Assembly: GCF_000582785.1 (NCBI RefSeq)
Contig: NZ_HG931174.1
Coordinates: 896,313 to 936,332, forward strand
Source of the DNA: Candidatus Blastococcus massiliensis AP3
GTDB taxonomy: Bacteria > Actinomycetota > Actinomycetes > Mycobacteriales > Geodermatophilaceae
Direction: 5' to 3'
Length of the DNA stretch: 40,020 bases
The notes under the pieces were generated by a model, which was not told where the DNA came from, made no database searches, and saw only the letters and a program-made list of their open reading frames with translations. Made by a program: the position numbers and the translations under genes. Of this stretch, positions 7,110 through 15,377 are shown piece after piece; the stretch's first letter is position 1, and each line of letters starts with the position of its first letter.

Positions 7110-8554
7110 GGCCCCCGGGTACCCCGCACCGAGGCGACGATGCGGTCCGGGCGGATCCGCACGGACCGGGCGTCGCCCATCCACGACCGCAGCGCGCCCG
7201 TCGGCTCCGCCAGCCGCAGCCGGCTCCCGTCGGCGCGATGCACGTCCAGGTCGGCGGTCAGCTCCGCGGCGCCGTCCCCGAGGACGTCGTCCAGCCGGCG
7301 GCGGGTGCCGTCGACCGTGACCCACGGCTGCGGGACGAGGGTGCCCGCCAGCCGCCGGCCGGCCCGGCCGCGTCGGTCGACCAGCGGCCCGCGCAGCGGC
7401 GGGGTGGCGCTGTCGGTCGCCAGCCGGGCCACCGCGGGAATCCTGCGGACGGCGGCGAGGACGGCCCGCCGCAGCACCGCGGCACTCCGCCCGCCCCCCG
7501 TCATGAGGCGGCCCAGCAGCAGCGCGAGCCGGATCAGCGCGCGGGCGTGCGGCTCCCGCTCGGCCCGGTAGGTGTCGAGCAGCGCCTCGTCCGCCTCGCC
7601 GGCCAGGACGGCGGCGAGCTTCCAGCTCAGCTGGTGGACGTCGCGCAGGCCCAGGCCGAGGCCCTGCCCGACGAAGGGCGGGGTGAGGTGGGCGGCGTCC
7701 CCGGCGAGCAGCACGCGCCCGACCCGCCAGCGATCGGCGACCTGGGCCCGGAACGTGTACTCCGCGGCCCGCAGCACCTCCACCGCGTCCGCGTCGATCG
7801 GCGCGAGCAGCGTGCCGAGGACGGCCGGCGCGGTCAGGTCCGCCACCGACTCCCCAGGCCCCAGGCGGAACTCCCAGCGGTAGCGGTCGCCGGTCACCGG
7901 CATGAAGGTCGCGGCCCGCCGGGGGTCGCAGATTTGGTGCACGCCCGACCACAGGGGGAGCGGCTCGGAGGACCGGACGTCCAGCACCAGCCAGCGGTCG
8001 GCCGGCCCGAGGTCGTGCATGCGGCCGCCGAGCAGCCGGCGCACGGTGCTGTTGGCTCCGTCGCAGCCCAGCACGGCCGCGGCACGGACGGACCGGTCCG
8101 CCCCGTCGTCGCGGCCGCGGACCGCGAGCGTCACCCCGCCGGCGTCCTGGACGAGACCGGTGACCTCCGCACCCAGGCGCAGTTCGATCCCCGGCGTGCC
8201 GGCCACCGCGCCGGCCAGCACCGCCTCCAGATCGGGCTGGTGCACGAGCGAGCCCTGCGGCCAGCCGTTGCTGCCCGCCGACGGATTCCGGCGGAACTCG
8301 GCCAGCAGCCGGTGCCCGGCGTCGAGCAGCCGGAGCCCCTCCAGCGGACGCGTCAACGGAGCCAGGTCGTCGGCCACGCCGGCGTCCTGCAGCACCCGGA
8401 ACACCTCGTCGTCGAGGTGCACCGCCCGCGGGAGGGGATAGGGCGCGCGGTGCCGTTCGAGGACCAGCACCGCGAGCCCCCGCCGGGCGAGCAGCAGCGC
8501 CGCCGTCAGCCCCACCGGCCCGGCGCCCACCACGACAACGGGCTCGCCGGACAT
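7106..8554 (-). CDS. FAD-dependent aromatic-ring-type monooxygenase (MhpA/UbiH-like)
   Basis: A 482-residue class A flavoprotein monooxygenase. The N-terminal Rossmann motif is VVVVGAGPVGLTAALLLARR; the DG motif is LGCDGANSTVRRLLGG; the GD motif is RVLLAGDAAHLTPPFVGQGL. A thioredoxin-like C-terminal domain of the type seen in phenol/MhpA hydroxylases appears to follow. Such enzymes hydroxylate phenolic or polyketide substrates with NAD(P)H and oxygen; the substrate here cannot be read. The ATG at 8554 directly precedes the FAD motif. It is divergent from the alcohol dehydrogenase, with 159 bp between them. Confidence 0.85.
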   Translation of the reverse strand: MSGEPVVVVGAGPVGLTAALLLARRGLAVLVLERHRAPYPLPRAVHLDDEVFRVLQDAGVADDLAPLTRPLEGLRLLDAGHRLLAEFRRNPSAGSNGWPQGSLVHQPDLEAVLAGAVAGTPGIELRLGAEVTGLVQDAGGVTLAVRGRDDGADRSVRAAAVLGCDGANSTVRRLLGGRMHDLGPADRWLVLDVRSSEPLPLWSGVHQICDPRRAATFMPVTGDRYRWEFRLGPGESVADLTAPAVLGTLLAPIDADAVEVLRAAEYTFRAQVADRWRVGRVLLAGDAAHLTPPFVGQGLGLGLRDVHQLSWKLAAVLAGEADEALLDTYRAEREPHARALIRLALLLGRLMTGGGRSAAVLRRAVLAAVRRIPAVARLATDSATPPLRGPLVDRRGRAGRRLAGTLVPQPWVTVDGTRRRLDDVLGDGAAELTADLDVHRADGSRLRLAEPTGALRSWMGDARSVRIRPDRIVASVRGTRGP

Positions 8555-8656
8555 GATCAGCAGTGTCCCCGCCCGGTGCTCCGTGTCGCCCGCTGGGGCA
8601 GCGCAGGAACCCCCCTCCTTGACGGGCCGGGGGACCCTGCTGAGAGTGTGGCGAGG

Positions 8657-8693
8657 AGCACTGTCGTGCTGCGATCCCGCCATCGACGGCGGG
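8657..8693 (+). other. Two small inverted repeats in the alcohol dehydrogenase leader region
   Basis: AGCAC-TGTC-GTGCT (8657-8670) and CCCGCC-ATCGAC-GGCGGG (8676-8693) lie just upstream of the SD GGAGGA and the GTG at 8714. The first has a GCAC/GTGC core like the mft sites but a 4-base spacer, so I do not count it as the same operator. They may be operator or leader structures. Confidence 0.35.
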
Positions 8694-8713
8694 TCTTGAC
8701 TGGAGGAACAGCT

Positions 8714-9841
8714 GTGAAGACCAAGGGCGCGATTCTGTGGGGCGTGGGCGAAGAGTGGTCGGTCGAGGAGATCGAGGTCGGCGATCCCGTCGCCGGTGAG
8801 GTCACCGTCGAGCTCGCCGCCTCCGGCCTGTGCCACTCCGACGAGCACCTCGTCACCGGAGCCACCCCGGTCGGTTTCCCGTCGCTGGGCGGGCACGAGG
8901 GCGCCGGCGTCGTCACCAAGGTCGGCCCCGGTGTGACCGGCCTCAAGGAGGGCGACCACGTCGTCACCGCCTTCATCCCCGCCTGTGGCGTGTGCCCGCC
9001 GTGTTCGCGCGGGCAGCAGAACCTGTGCGACCTCGGCGCCCACCTGCTCGGCGGCAAGGCGATCTCCGACGGCACTCACCGGGTGACCGCCAAGGGCCAG
9101 GGCGTCTCGCCCATGTGCCTGCTCGGCACGTTCTCGCCCTACATCACCGTCAACCAGGCCTCGGTCGTGCGCATCGAGCCCGACATCCCGCTGGAGATCG
9201 CCGCCCTCGTGGGTTGCGGCGTCACCACCGGCTGGGGTTCGGCCACCAAGGTCGCCGACGTCCGTCCCGGCGAGAACGTCGTGGTCATGGGCGCCGGCGG
9301 TGTCGGGATGAACGCCGTCCAGGGCGCGGCTGCGGCCGGCGCCAAGCGGGTCATCGTCATCGACCCGCAGGCCTCGAAGCGCGAGTGGGCCATGGAGCTG
9401 GGCGCCACCCACGCCTTTGCGAGCATGGAGGAGGCCACCCCGGCCATCAACGAGCTCACCTGGGGCCGCATGGCGGAGAAGACGATCATCACCGTCGGCG
9501 ACATCCAGGGCGAGGACATCGCCGCCGCCATGAGCGTCACCGGCAAGGGCGGCCGCGCCGTCGTCACCGGCATGGGCAACTTCGCCAACGTCGACGTGAA
9601 GCTCAGCCTGTTCGACCTCACGCTGATGCAGAAGGACCTGCAGGGCGCCATCTTCGGCGGCCTGGCCCCGCGCAACGCGATCCCCGAGCTGCTCTCGCTC
9701 TACCAGGAGGGCCAGCTCAAGCTCGACGAGCTCGCCACCACGAAGTACAAGCTCGAGGACGTCAACCAGGGCTACCAGGACATGAAGGACGGCAAGAACA
9801 TCCGCGGCATGATCGTCTACACCGACGCCGACCGGAAGTAA
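8714..9841 (+). CDS. NDMA-dependent (mycofactocin-linked) zinc alcohol dehydrogenase
   Basis: A 375-residue MDR-superfamily alcohol dehydrogenase of the Rxyl_3153 type, whose tightly bound NADH is thought to be reoxidised through mycofactocin. Catalytic zinc ligands are C40 (GLCHSDE), H61 (GGHEGAG) and C168 (GCGVTTGWGSA). Structural zinc ligands are C91, C94, C97 and C105 (CGVCPPC and QNLC). The nucleotide motif is VMGAGGVGMNAVQG. It starts at a GTG at 8714 with TGGAGGA ahead. Its closeness to the mft genes supports the assignment; the alcohol it oxidises is unknown. Confidence 0.9.
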   Translation: MKTKGAILWGVGEEWSVEEIEVGDPVAGEVTVELAASGLCHSDEHLVTGATPVGFPSLGGHEGAGVVTKVGPGVTGLKEGDHVVTAFIPACGVCPPCSRGQQNLCDLGAHLLGGKAISDGTHRVTAKGQGVSPMCLLGTFSPYITVNQASVVRIEPDIPLEIAALVGCGVTTGWGSATKVADVRPGENVVVMGAGGVGMNAVQGAAAAGAKRVIVIDPQASKREWAMELGATHAFASMEEATPAINELTWGRMAEKTIITVGDIQGEDIAAAMSVTGKGGRAVVTGMGNFANVDVKLSLFDLTLMQKDLQGAIFGGLAPRNAIPELLSLYQEGQLKLDELATTKYKLEDVNQGYQDMKDGKNIRGMIVYTDADRK

Positions 9842-9852
9842 GGCCGCACGGC

Positions 9853-9900
9853 CCTCGGGCCCGTTCTCACCCCAGCAGGCGGGTGAGGGCGGGCCCGAGG
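9853..9900. terminator. Long hairpin terminator after the alcohol dehydrogenase
   Basis: Arms 9853-9863 (CCTCGGGCCCG) and 9890-9900 pair perfectly. The stem continues through two U-G wobbles into CTCACCC/GGGTGAG (9866-9872 with 9881-9887), with an 8-nt loop. In the plus-strand RNA this is a 20-bp stem starting 12 nt past the stop codon. It overlaps the last codons of the convergent AAA+/VWA gene. Confidence 0.7.
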
Positions 9901-11750
9901 TCGTTCAGCGACCGCACGGGCTCCATCCGCCCGCCGCCGCGGGCGGCGAGCAGGCGGGCGGCGTCCAGCGCCTCGTCACTCGGCAGCGGGCACAGCACGT
10001 GCAGCCGGTCGATCCCGGCCAGCGCCGCCTCGGCCGGCTCCCCCGCCGTCGACAGGCAGTCCGACAGCAGGACGACGACCCGCTCGTCCGCCGTCGCCGG
10101 TGACAACTGCCGCCACGCCCCGCGCAGCGCCGCGGCGAGGTCGGTCTTCCCGTGCCCGCGCAGGCCCACCAGCTCCAGGACGACGTCCTCGGCCGCCCGG
10201 TGCCGGCCGAGGGGCTGCAGCACGCTCACCTCGTCGGCGAAGGTCAGCACGCTCGTCTGCAGCCGCTCGTCGGCCGCCAGCACCACGCCGGCCGCCGCGA
10301 CGGCGGCGATCGCCACCCCCAGCCCCTGCATCGACCCCGACCGGTCGACCGCCAGACAGACCGCCCGGCGCGAGCCCGTCCAGTTGCGGGTGACCAGGTC
10401 CTCGGCGGCCGGGGGCCAGATCCCCGACCAGCGGTCCAGCGTGCGGTCGAGGTCCAGGTCCCCCTCGGGACGGCGCGTGGGCACCAGCCGCCGGGTACCG
10501 CGGGCACGGGTGGCGCCCACCCGGCCCACCTGGACGAAGACCCGGGCGGCCAGCCGGCGGGCCGCCGTCCGCAGTTCCCGGTCCGTGGCGGTGGCCAGAT
10601 CGGCCAGCAGGGCCGCGGCGGCGTCGGGATCGGCGCCCATCAGCCCGGCGAAGGCGTCCTCGTCGAGCTCGCCGACCTCGGGGCTGACCTCGGAGAAGGC
10701 CTCGTGCCGGAGCTGCATCTCGCGGCGCCCCGTCGTCCGGGGTCCGCGCCGGGAGGCCCGGTCCTGCCGGGGGGTGTTCTGGTCGGAGCCCGCCTCAGCC
10801 GACGGGCCCGGCGCTTTTCCCGAACCACCACCGGCGGGAGCCCCGTCGTCGGCCGGCCCGGGGTCCGCCTCGGGCGGAGCGGAGTCGACCGGCCAGACGT
10901 CGTCCAGGATCTCGTCGAGGACGGCCTCGGGCGTCCGCTCCACGCCCTCGGTGACCCGGATCCGGCCGGACAGCGCGGCGTGCGTGGCGTCCCGGGCCGT
11001 CTCCCGCCCGCCGGCGAGCTGCTCGCCCCGCATGCGGAGCAGGCCGTCGAGCAGCAGCACCAGGTCGATGGCACCGCGCACCGACGAACCGGTGCGCAGG
11101 TCGCGGTGCTCCCGGGTGGCGCGCACCAGGCGGACTGCGAGCACGATCTGCGCGGCGTCGGCACCCGTGACGCCGGCGACGATCTCGCGCTCCGCCTCCT
11201 CCGTCTGGTAGCCGAGGACCACGCGGCACATCCGGTCGGCGATGGCCTGCCCCACCCGGGCGGTGCCGATGGCGTCGAACGGGTTCATGGCGGCGATCAG
11301 CCGGAACCCCGCCGTGGCGCGCACCGTGCCGAGCCGGGGGACGGCGATCTCCCCCTCGGTGAGCACCGTGATGAGGACGTTGAGCGTCTCCTCGGGGATG
11401 CGGTTGAGCTCCTCGAGGTAGAGCAGTCCCGAGCCCCGCATCGCGGTGAGCAGCGGCCCGTCGGTGAAGTTCTCCGGCAGGTAGCCGCCCGCCAGCACGG
11501 CGGACGGGTCGTACTGCCCGACCAGCCGGGCCGGCGTCAGCTCGGCGTTGCCCTCGACGAAGACGACGTCCTGACCGGTCTCGGCGGCCACCGACCGGAG
11601 CAGGGTGGACTTGCCCGTACCGGGCGGCCCCTCCAGGACGACGTGCCGGTGGGTCGCCAGCGCGACGGTGAGGACCTCGCGCTCGCGCCCCAGCCCGACG
11701 ACGGGACCGGGCACCGAGGGGTCGGCCGGCACCGGGGGATCGACTGTCAT
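9867..11750 (-). CDS. AAA+ ATPase/VWA fusion, Mg-chelatase subunit D-like
   Basis: A 627-residue protein with three parts. An N-terminal MoxR/ChlI-type AAA+ domain (residues 15-300) has Walker A GPPGTGKS ending at S48, Walker B LLYLEELNRIPEE and sensor AAMNPFD. A Pro/Gly/Asp-rich linker follows (roughly 310-370). The C-terminal VWA domain has the MIDAS motif DRSGS at D469 and later LLSDC. This is the layout of BchD/ChlD, but no photosynthesis genes are near, and similar stand-alone proteins occur widely in actinobacteria. It may act as a chaperone for metal or cofactor insertion; the target is unknown. The ATG at 11750 is the natural start. Confidence 0.8.
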   Translation of the reverse strand: MTVDPPVPADPSVPGPVVGLGREREVLTVALATHRHVVLEGPPGTGKSTLLRSVAAETGQDVVFVEGNAELTPARLVGQYDPSAVLAGGYLPENFTDGPLLTAMRGSGLLYLEELNRIPEETLNVLITVLTEGEIAVPRLGTVRATAGFRLIAAMNPFDAIGTARVGQAIADRMCRVVLGYQTEEAEREIVAGVTGADAAQIVLAVRLVRATREHRDLRTGSSVRGAIDLVLLLDGLLRMRGEQLAGGRETARDATHAALSGRIRVTEGVERTPEAVLDEILDDVWPVDSAPPEADPGPADDGAPAGGGSGKAPGPSAEAGSDQNTPRQDRASRRGPRTTGRREMQLRHEAFSEVSPEVGELDEDAFAGLMGADPDAAAALLADLATATDRELRTAARRLAARVFVQVGRVGATRARGTRRLVPTRRPEGDLDLDRTLDRWSGIWPPAAEDLVTRNWTGSRRAVCLAVDRSGSMQGLGVAIAAVAAAGVVLAADERLQTSVLTFADEVSVLQPLGRHRAAEDVVLELVGLRGHGKTDLAAALRGAWRQLSPATADERVVVLLSDCLSTAGEPAEAALAGIDRLHVLCPLPSDEALDAARLLAARGGGRMEPVRSLNDLGPALTRLLG

Positions 11751-11828
11751 GCACGCCTTCCTACAGATCCGTCCGAGTGCGTTCAGCGGCCGGGGGCCCA
11801 GCAGGACCCGGTCCAGCCCCTCGACGCA

Positions 11829-11863
11829 GACCGGCCGGGACCTCAGCGAGGTCCCGGCCGGTC
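11829..11863 (-). terminator. Strong terminator after the LppX/LprG-like lipoprotein gene
   Basis: A perfect 16-bp stem (arms 11829-11844 and 11848-11863, GACCGGCCGGGACCTC on the plus strand) closes a 3-nt loop. It lies about 35 nt past the lipoprotein stop on the minus strand. There is no U-tract. Confidence 0.8.
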
Positions 11864-11897
11864 GAGGTCGCAGCCCGGTCGCCGACCGGGCCAGGGC

Positions 11898-12572
11898 TCA
11901 GCTGCCCATGAGCTCCTCGAGGTCGAGCACGTCCTCGGGCGCGGAGATGTCCTCCTTCTTGCCGTGGTTCGTGAAGTTCACGGTGCCCTCGGCGTCACCG
12001 GCGCCGGTGATCTGGAGCGGGTAGGCCGGGTCGTCGTCCTTGACGGTCAGCGTGCTGCCGTCCTCCTGCTCGACGATGACGACCGAGTCGCCGTCGAGCT
12101 CGTCGCTGCGGGTCTCGTCCTTGATCTCGCCGTCGGGGTTGCGCAGCTCGTCGGCGAAGCCCTTGAGCGAGAAGTCCTCGAAGTCGGCGGCGGCGTCGGC
12201 CGGCATGAGGATCCACTGACCCTCGAACTCGGCGGCGATGTCCTCGGGAAGTCCGAAGGAGGCCAGCAGGTCCGGGGAGGCCTTCATGTAGACGTCGCCG
12301 TCGACGCTGATGAGCTCGATCTCGGTGCCGTCGACGGTGATGGTGCCGGCGGCGTCGTCGCCCTGCAGCTGCAGGTCGACCTCCATCTCCTGGCCGTCCT
12401 CGGTCATGGTGCCGGACATGCGCACCGCGCCGGCCTCCTCGAGGGCGTCGGCGGCGAGCTCGGCGACCTCCGGGCCGGTCTTGCCCTCCAGCGGGCTGTC
12501 ACCGCCGCACGCGGACAGCAGCAGAGCCGCGCTGAGCAGCACGGCGGGGGCGGTGAGCGAACGGGTGCGCAT
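11898..12572 (-). CDS. Secreted lipoprotein, LppX/LprG-like
   Basis: A 224-residue lipoprotein. The signal peptide (MRTRSLTAPAVLLSAALLLSACGG) ends in the lipobox LSAC. The mature part is acidic and rich in beta-strand patterns: GAVRMSGTMTEDGQEMEVDL, then ISVDGDVYMKASPDLLASFG. This resembles the mycobacterial LppX/LprAFG fold, which carries lipids across the periplasm; the match is by pattern, not by diagnostic residues. The ATG at 12572 is preceded by GAGGAGAACC. It appears to be a single-gene unit ended by a strong hairpin. Confidence 0.75.
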   Translation of the reverse strand: MRTRSLTAPAVLLSAALLLSACGGDSPLEGKTGPEVAELAADALEEAGAVRMSGTMTEDGQEMEVDLQLQGDDAAGTITVDGTEIELISVDGDVYMKASPDLLASFGLPEDIAAEFEGQWILMPADAAADFEDFSLKGFADELRNPDGEIKDETRSDELDGDSVVIVEQEDGSTLTVKDDDPAYPLQITGAGDAEGTVNFTNHGKKEDISAPEDVLDLEELMGS

Positions 12573-12682
12573 GGTTCTCCTCGTCAGGACGACCCGGCTG
12601 GTCCGGGCGGCGCAGATACTGCCAGGGGTGCCGCCCGGGCGTCGGAGGCGTGGTGGCCGTCCCAGGGGTCCCCGCTGCTCCC

Positions 12683-13357
12683 TCAGCCACCGCCGTCCGC
12701 CACCCCGGCCAGCCGCGCGATGCGCTGGCGCTCCCGGCCGTCCAGGTTGCGATCGGCCAGCCTCCGTGCCGCGGCCGTCGGCAGAGCCGGTCCGAGGTCC
12801 AGCCCCGCCGCTCGCCGGAACGTGCGGGCGAAGGTGCCCTGCGCGGCCGCGACCGTGGCCGCCCGCCACGCGGGTCCGGGCACGCGCGCCGCGGACAGGA
12901 CCAGCCAGGTGTCGGCCACGTCCACCTCCGCCGGCCCGCGGGCGGCGTTCGTCCAGTCGATGACCGTCGGCCCGGCGGCGGTCATCAGCACGTTCTCGGG
13001 GTGCAGGTCCAGGTGCAGCAGCGCGTCGCCGGTGCCGACCCGTCGGTCCAGCCAGTCCGGCGCCGGGACCGCGTGCACGGCCCGGTGCAGCGTCGCGAGG
13101 ACACCGGCCTGCCGGGCCAGGGTCCAGGGCCGGCGCACGAGCGCGTCCGCCATCGTGGGCCCGTCGGCCCGCTCCAGGACCAGGTCCGGCCCGTCGACGT
13201 CGAAGACCTCCGGCACGGGCACCCCGTGCGAGCGCGCGTACGCCATCACGGCCGCCTCCCGCTCTGCCGAGCGTCCCGGGTCCCGGTAGCGACGCAGGAC
13301 CCGGTCCGGGCCGAGAGCGAAGACGTCGGCGTCCCGACCCACGCCCAGCAGCTGCAC
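12683..13357 (-). CDS. APH-family (aminoglycoside phosphotransferase fold) kinase
   Basis: A 224-residue kinase-like protein. VGRDADVFALGPDRVLRRY is the nucleotide-binding N-lobe, LHLDLHPENVLM the catalytic loop with its aspartate, and VIDWTNAARGP the metal-binding DFG equivalent. At 224 residues it is shorter than resistance-type APH enzymes and is more likely a metabolic small-molecule kinase; the substrate is unknown. The start is a GTG at 13357, and it follows the MOSC gene by 27 nt on the same strand, probably as an operon. Confidence 0.8.
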   Translation of the reverse strand: MQLLGVGRDADVFALGPDRVLRRYRDPGRSAEREAAVMAYARSHGVPVPEVFDVDGPDLVLERADGPTMADALVRRPWTLARQAGVLATLHRAVHAVPAPDWLDRRVGTGDALLHLDLHPENVLMTAAGPTVIDWTNAARGPAEVDVADTWLVLSAARVPGPAWRAATVAAAQGTFARTFRRAAGLDLGPALPTAAARRLADRNLDGRERQRIARLAGVADGGG

Positions 13358-13384
13358 GAGCGGGAGTCTGGCAGGCCTGCGCCC

Positions 13385-13978
13385 TCAGGGGCGGCGCACC
13401 GGACGGACGGCGGCGCCCGCGGCGGCGACGTCGAGCGGCACGGCCGAGCGCAGGACGGCCGGGCCCAGCCGCAGGACGCCGTCGGTGAGCGCCGCGCAGC
13501 GGATGCCGGCGCGGCCCCGCAACCCCCTGTGGGCCCCCGGCGCGAGGGCGGTGTCCAGCCAGGCGCACGGGTTGGCCGGCCGGCCGCCGCGCAGCCGCAC
13601 CTCGCCCTCGCCGCAGTCCAGGGAGAACTCCTGGCCGCGCAGGGCCTCCACCTGGGCGCCGCGCAGGACCACGGTGCGCCGGGCGAGCAGCGGGTCCAGC
13701 GGGCCCACCCCCAGCTCCGCGGCGAGCGCCTCGACCGCCTCGGCAGCGAGCACGGTGACCTGCGCGTCGCGGTGCGCGGGTCGTCCGGCGTACCGGTCGC
13801 CGACGACGCCGTGGTCCGCGCGCACCTCGACCGTCGTCCGCCGGTCGCCGTCCTGTCCGGGCACCGTCTGCCCGGGCCGGCCGTCATAGCGGTGCCGGGG
13901 CGAGGCCACCAGCCCGAGGATCTCGACGTCGTAGGCGTGCGGCAGGGCAGGGACGGCCATGTCGGCAGTGTCGGGCAC
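13385..13978 (-). CDS. MOSC domain protein
   Basis: A 197-residue protein with a MOSC beta-barrel: HGVVGDRYAGRPAHRDAQVT, then the active-site cysteine in GRPANPCAWLD, then RGLRGRAGIRCAALTDG. MOSC proteins bind molybdenum cofactor or carry sulfur for it. Without partner domains this one resembles the stand-alone YiiM-type proteins. The GTG at 13978 was taken; an ATG at 13960 (MAVPALPHAYDVE) is a good alternative. It is divergent from the M18 aminopeptidase. A link to the molybdenum genes elsewhere in the window is plausible. Confidence 0.82.
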   Translation of the reverse strand: MPDTADMAVPALPHAYDVEILGLVASPRHRYDGRPGQTVPGQDGDRRTTVEVRADHGVVGDRYAGRPAHRDAQVTVLAAEAVEALAAELGVGPLDPLLARRTVVLRGAQVEALRGQEFSLDCGEGEVRLRGGRPANPCAWLDTALAPGAHRGLRGRAGIRCAALTDGVLRLGPAVLRSAVPLDVAAAGAAVRPVRRP

Positions 13979-13987
13979 GATGACGGC

Positions 13988-15283
13988 ATGCCGACGCCGG
14001 ATGCCACCCCGACCGACGAGCTCGCCCTCGGCGACGACCTGCGCGCCTTCGTCGACGCCTCGCCCTCACCCGGTCACGCGGTCGCGGAGCTGGCGCGGCG
14101 GCTGACCGCCGCCGGGTTCACCGAGCTCGCGGAGGCCGACCGCTGGGCGCCGGTGGCCGGCGGCCGCCACTTCGTCGTCCGTCACGGCAGCCTGATCGCG
14201 TTCCGGCTGGGCAGCGGCGCCCTCGGCGACACCGGGATGCGGCTGGTCGGGGCGCACACCGACTCGCCCACGTTCAAGGTCCGCCCGCACGCGGACGTCC
14301 GGCAGTCCGGCTACCGCCTGGTCGGCGTCGAGCCCTACGGCGGCGGGCTCTGGCACACCTGGCTGGACCGGGAGCTGACCGTGGCCGGGCGGGTGGCCCT
14401 CCGCGGCGGGACGACGGCGCTGGTCCGGCTGCCCGGGGCGCCCCTGCGCTTCCCGTCGCTGGCCGTCCACCTCGACCGCAGCGTGCGCGAGGGCCTCACG
14501 CTGGACCCGCAGCGCCACCTCGTGCCGGTGTGGAACGGCGACCTCGGCGACGAGCCGGGGCTGCTCGAGGCCATCGCGCTCGCTGCGGGCGTGGCACCCG
14601 ACGACGTCGTGGGGCACGACCTGGTCCTGGCCGACACCCAGCCCGCGGCCCGTGCCGGCGCCGACGGCACCTGGATCGCCGCGCCCCGGCTGGACAACCT
14701 GACCTCCTGCCACGCCGGCCTGCTCGCCCTGCTCAACGCGCCGGCCGGGCAGCGGACGCAGCTGCTGGTCTGCAACGACCACGAGGAGATCGGCAGCGGC
14801 TCGATGTCCGGTGCGCGCGGCAGCTTCCTCGAGGACGTCGTCCGCCGGCTGGCCACGGCCACCGATCCCGGCGACCCGGAGGCCGTGCACCGGGCCGTCG
14901 CCCGCTCGGTCCTGGTCTCGGCCGACATGGCGCACGGCGTCCACCCGACCCGGGCCGAGCGGCACGAGCCGGCGCACCAGCCGCGGCTGGGCGGCGGCCC
15001 GGTGGTGAAGCTGAACGCCAACCAGGCCTACGCGACCGACGCCACGACCGGCGGTTGGTTCCGCGAGCGCTGCGCGGATGCGGGGGTGCCGGTGCAGTCG
15101 TTCGTCATGCGCGCCGACCTGCCCTGCGGCAGCACGATCGGGCCGCTCACCGCGACCCGCCTGGGCATCGCGACGGTGGACGTCGGGATGGCGCAGCTGG
15201 CGATGCACTCCTGCCGCGAGGTGGCCTCGGCCCTCGACGTCCCGCTGATGGTGGGGGCGCTCACGGCCTGCCTGCGCGACTAG
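13988..15283 (+). CDS. M18 family aminopeptidase (DapE-like zinc peptidase)
   Basis: A 431-residue dinuclear zinc aminopeptidase that removes N-terminal, preferentially acidic, residues. Family landmarks are all present: VGAHTDSPTFKVRP (zinc His and Asp), SLAVHLDRSV, APRLDNLTSC, NDHEEIGSGSMSGA (catalytic and zinc Glu), SADMAHGVHP, and LAMHSCREVAS (final zinc His). The length is normal. The ATG at 13988 has CACGAT exactly 6 nt upstream, so it may be leaderless. Confidence 0.93.
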   Translation: MPTPDATPTDELALGDDLRAFVDASPSPGHAVAELARRLTAAGFTELAEADRWAPVAGGRHFVVRHGSLIAFRLGSGALGDTGMRLVGAHTDSPTFKVRPHADVRQSGYRLVGVEPYGGGLWHTWLDRELTVAGRVALRGGTTALVRLPGAPLRFPSLAVHLDRSVREGLTLDPQRHLVPVWNGDLGDEPGLLEAIALAAGVAPDDVVGHDLVLADTQPAARAGADGTWIAAPRLDNLTSCHAGLLALLNAPAGQRTQLLVCNDHEEIGSGSMSGARGSFLEDVVRRLATATDPGDPEAVHRAVARSVLVSADMAHGVHPTRAERHEPAHQPRLGGGPVVKLNANQAYATDATTGGWFRERCADAGVPVQSFVMRADLPCGSTIGPLTATRLGIATVDVGMAQLAMHSCREVASALDVPLMVGALTACLRD

Positions 15284-15377
15284 GGCGACAGCCTCCGCAC
15301 ATGGCGACGTCGACCGGCCAGGGCATCTGAGGTCGCCCGGCCGGCCGCCGCTGTCCTGCGCCGTGAGGGGCCGAGGA

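Noticed and set aside
8657-8670. Third MftR operator
   Set aside because: AGCAC-N4-GTGCT has a different spacer and lacks the outer TG/CA bases of the two mft sites.
10152-13289. A 1045-codon plus-strand ORF
   Set aside because: It is an antisense shadow of the AAA+/VWA, lipoprotein and kinase genes, with low-complexity composition. The same holds for 7238-9841 before the dehydrogenase start, and for 35070-37664.
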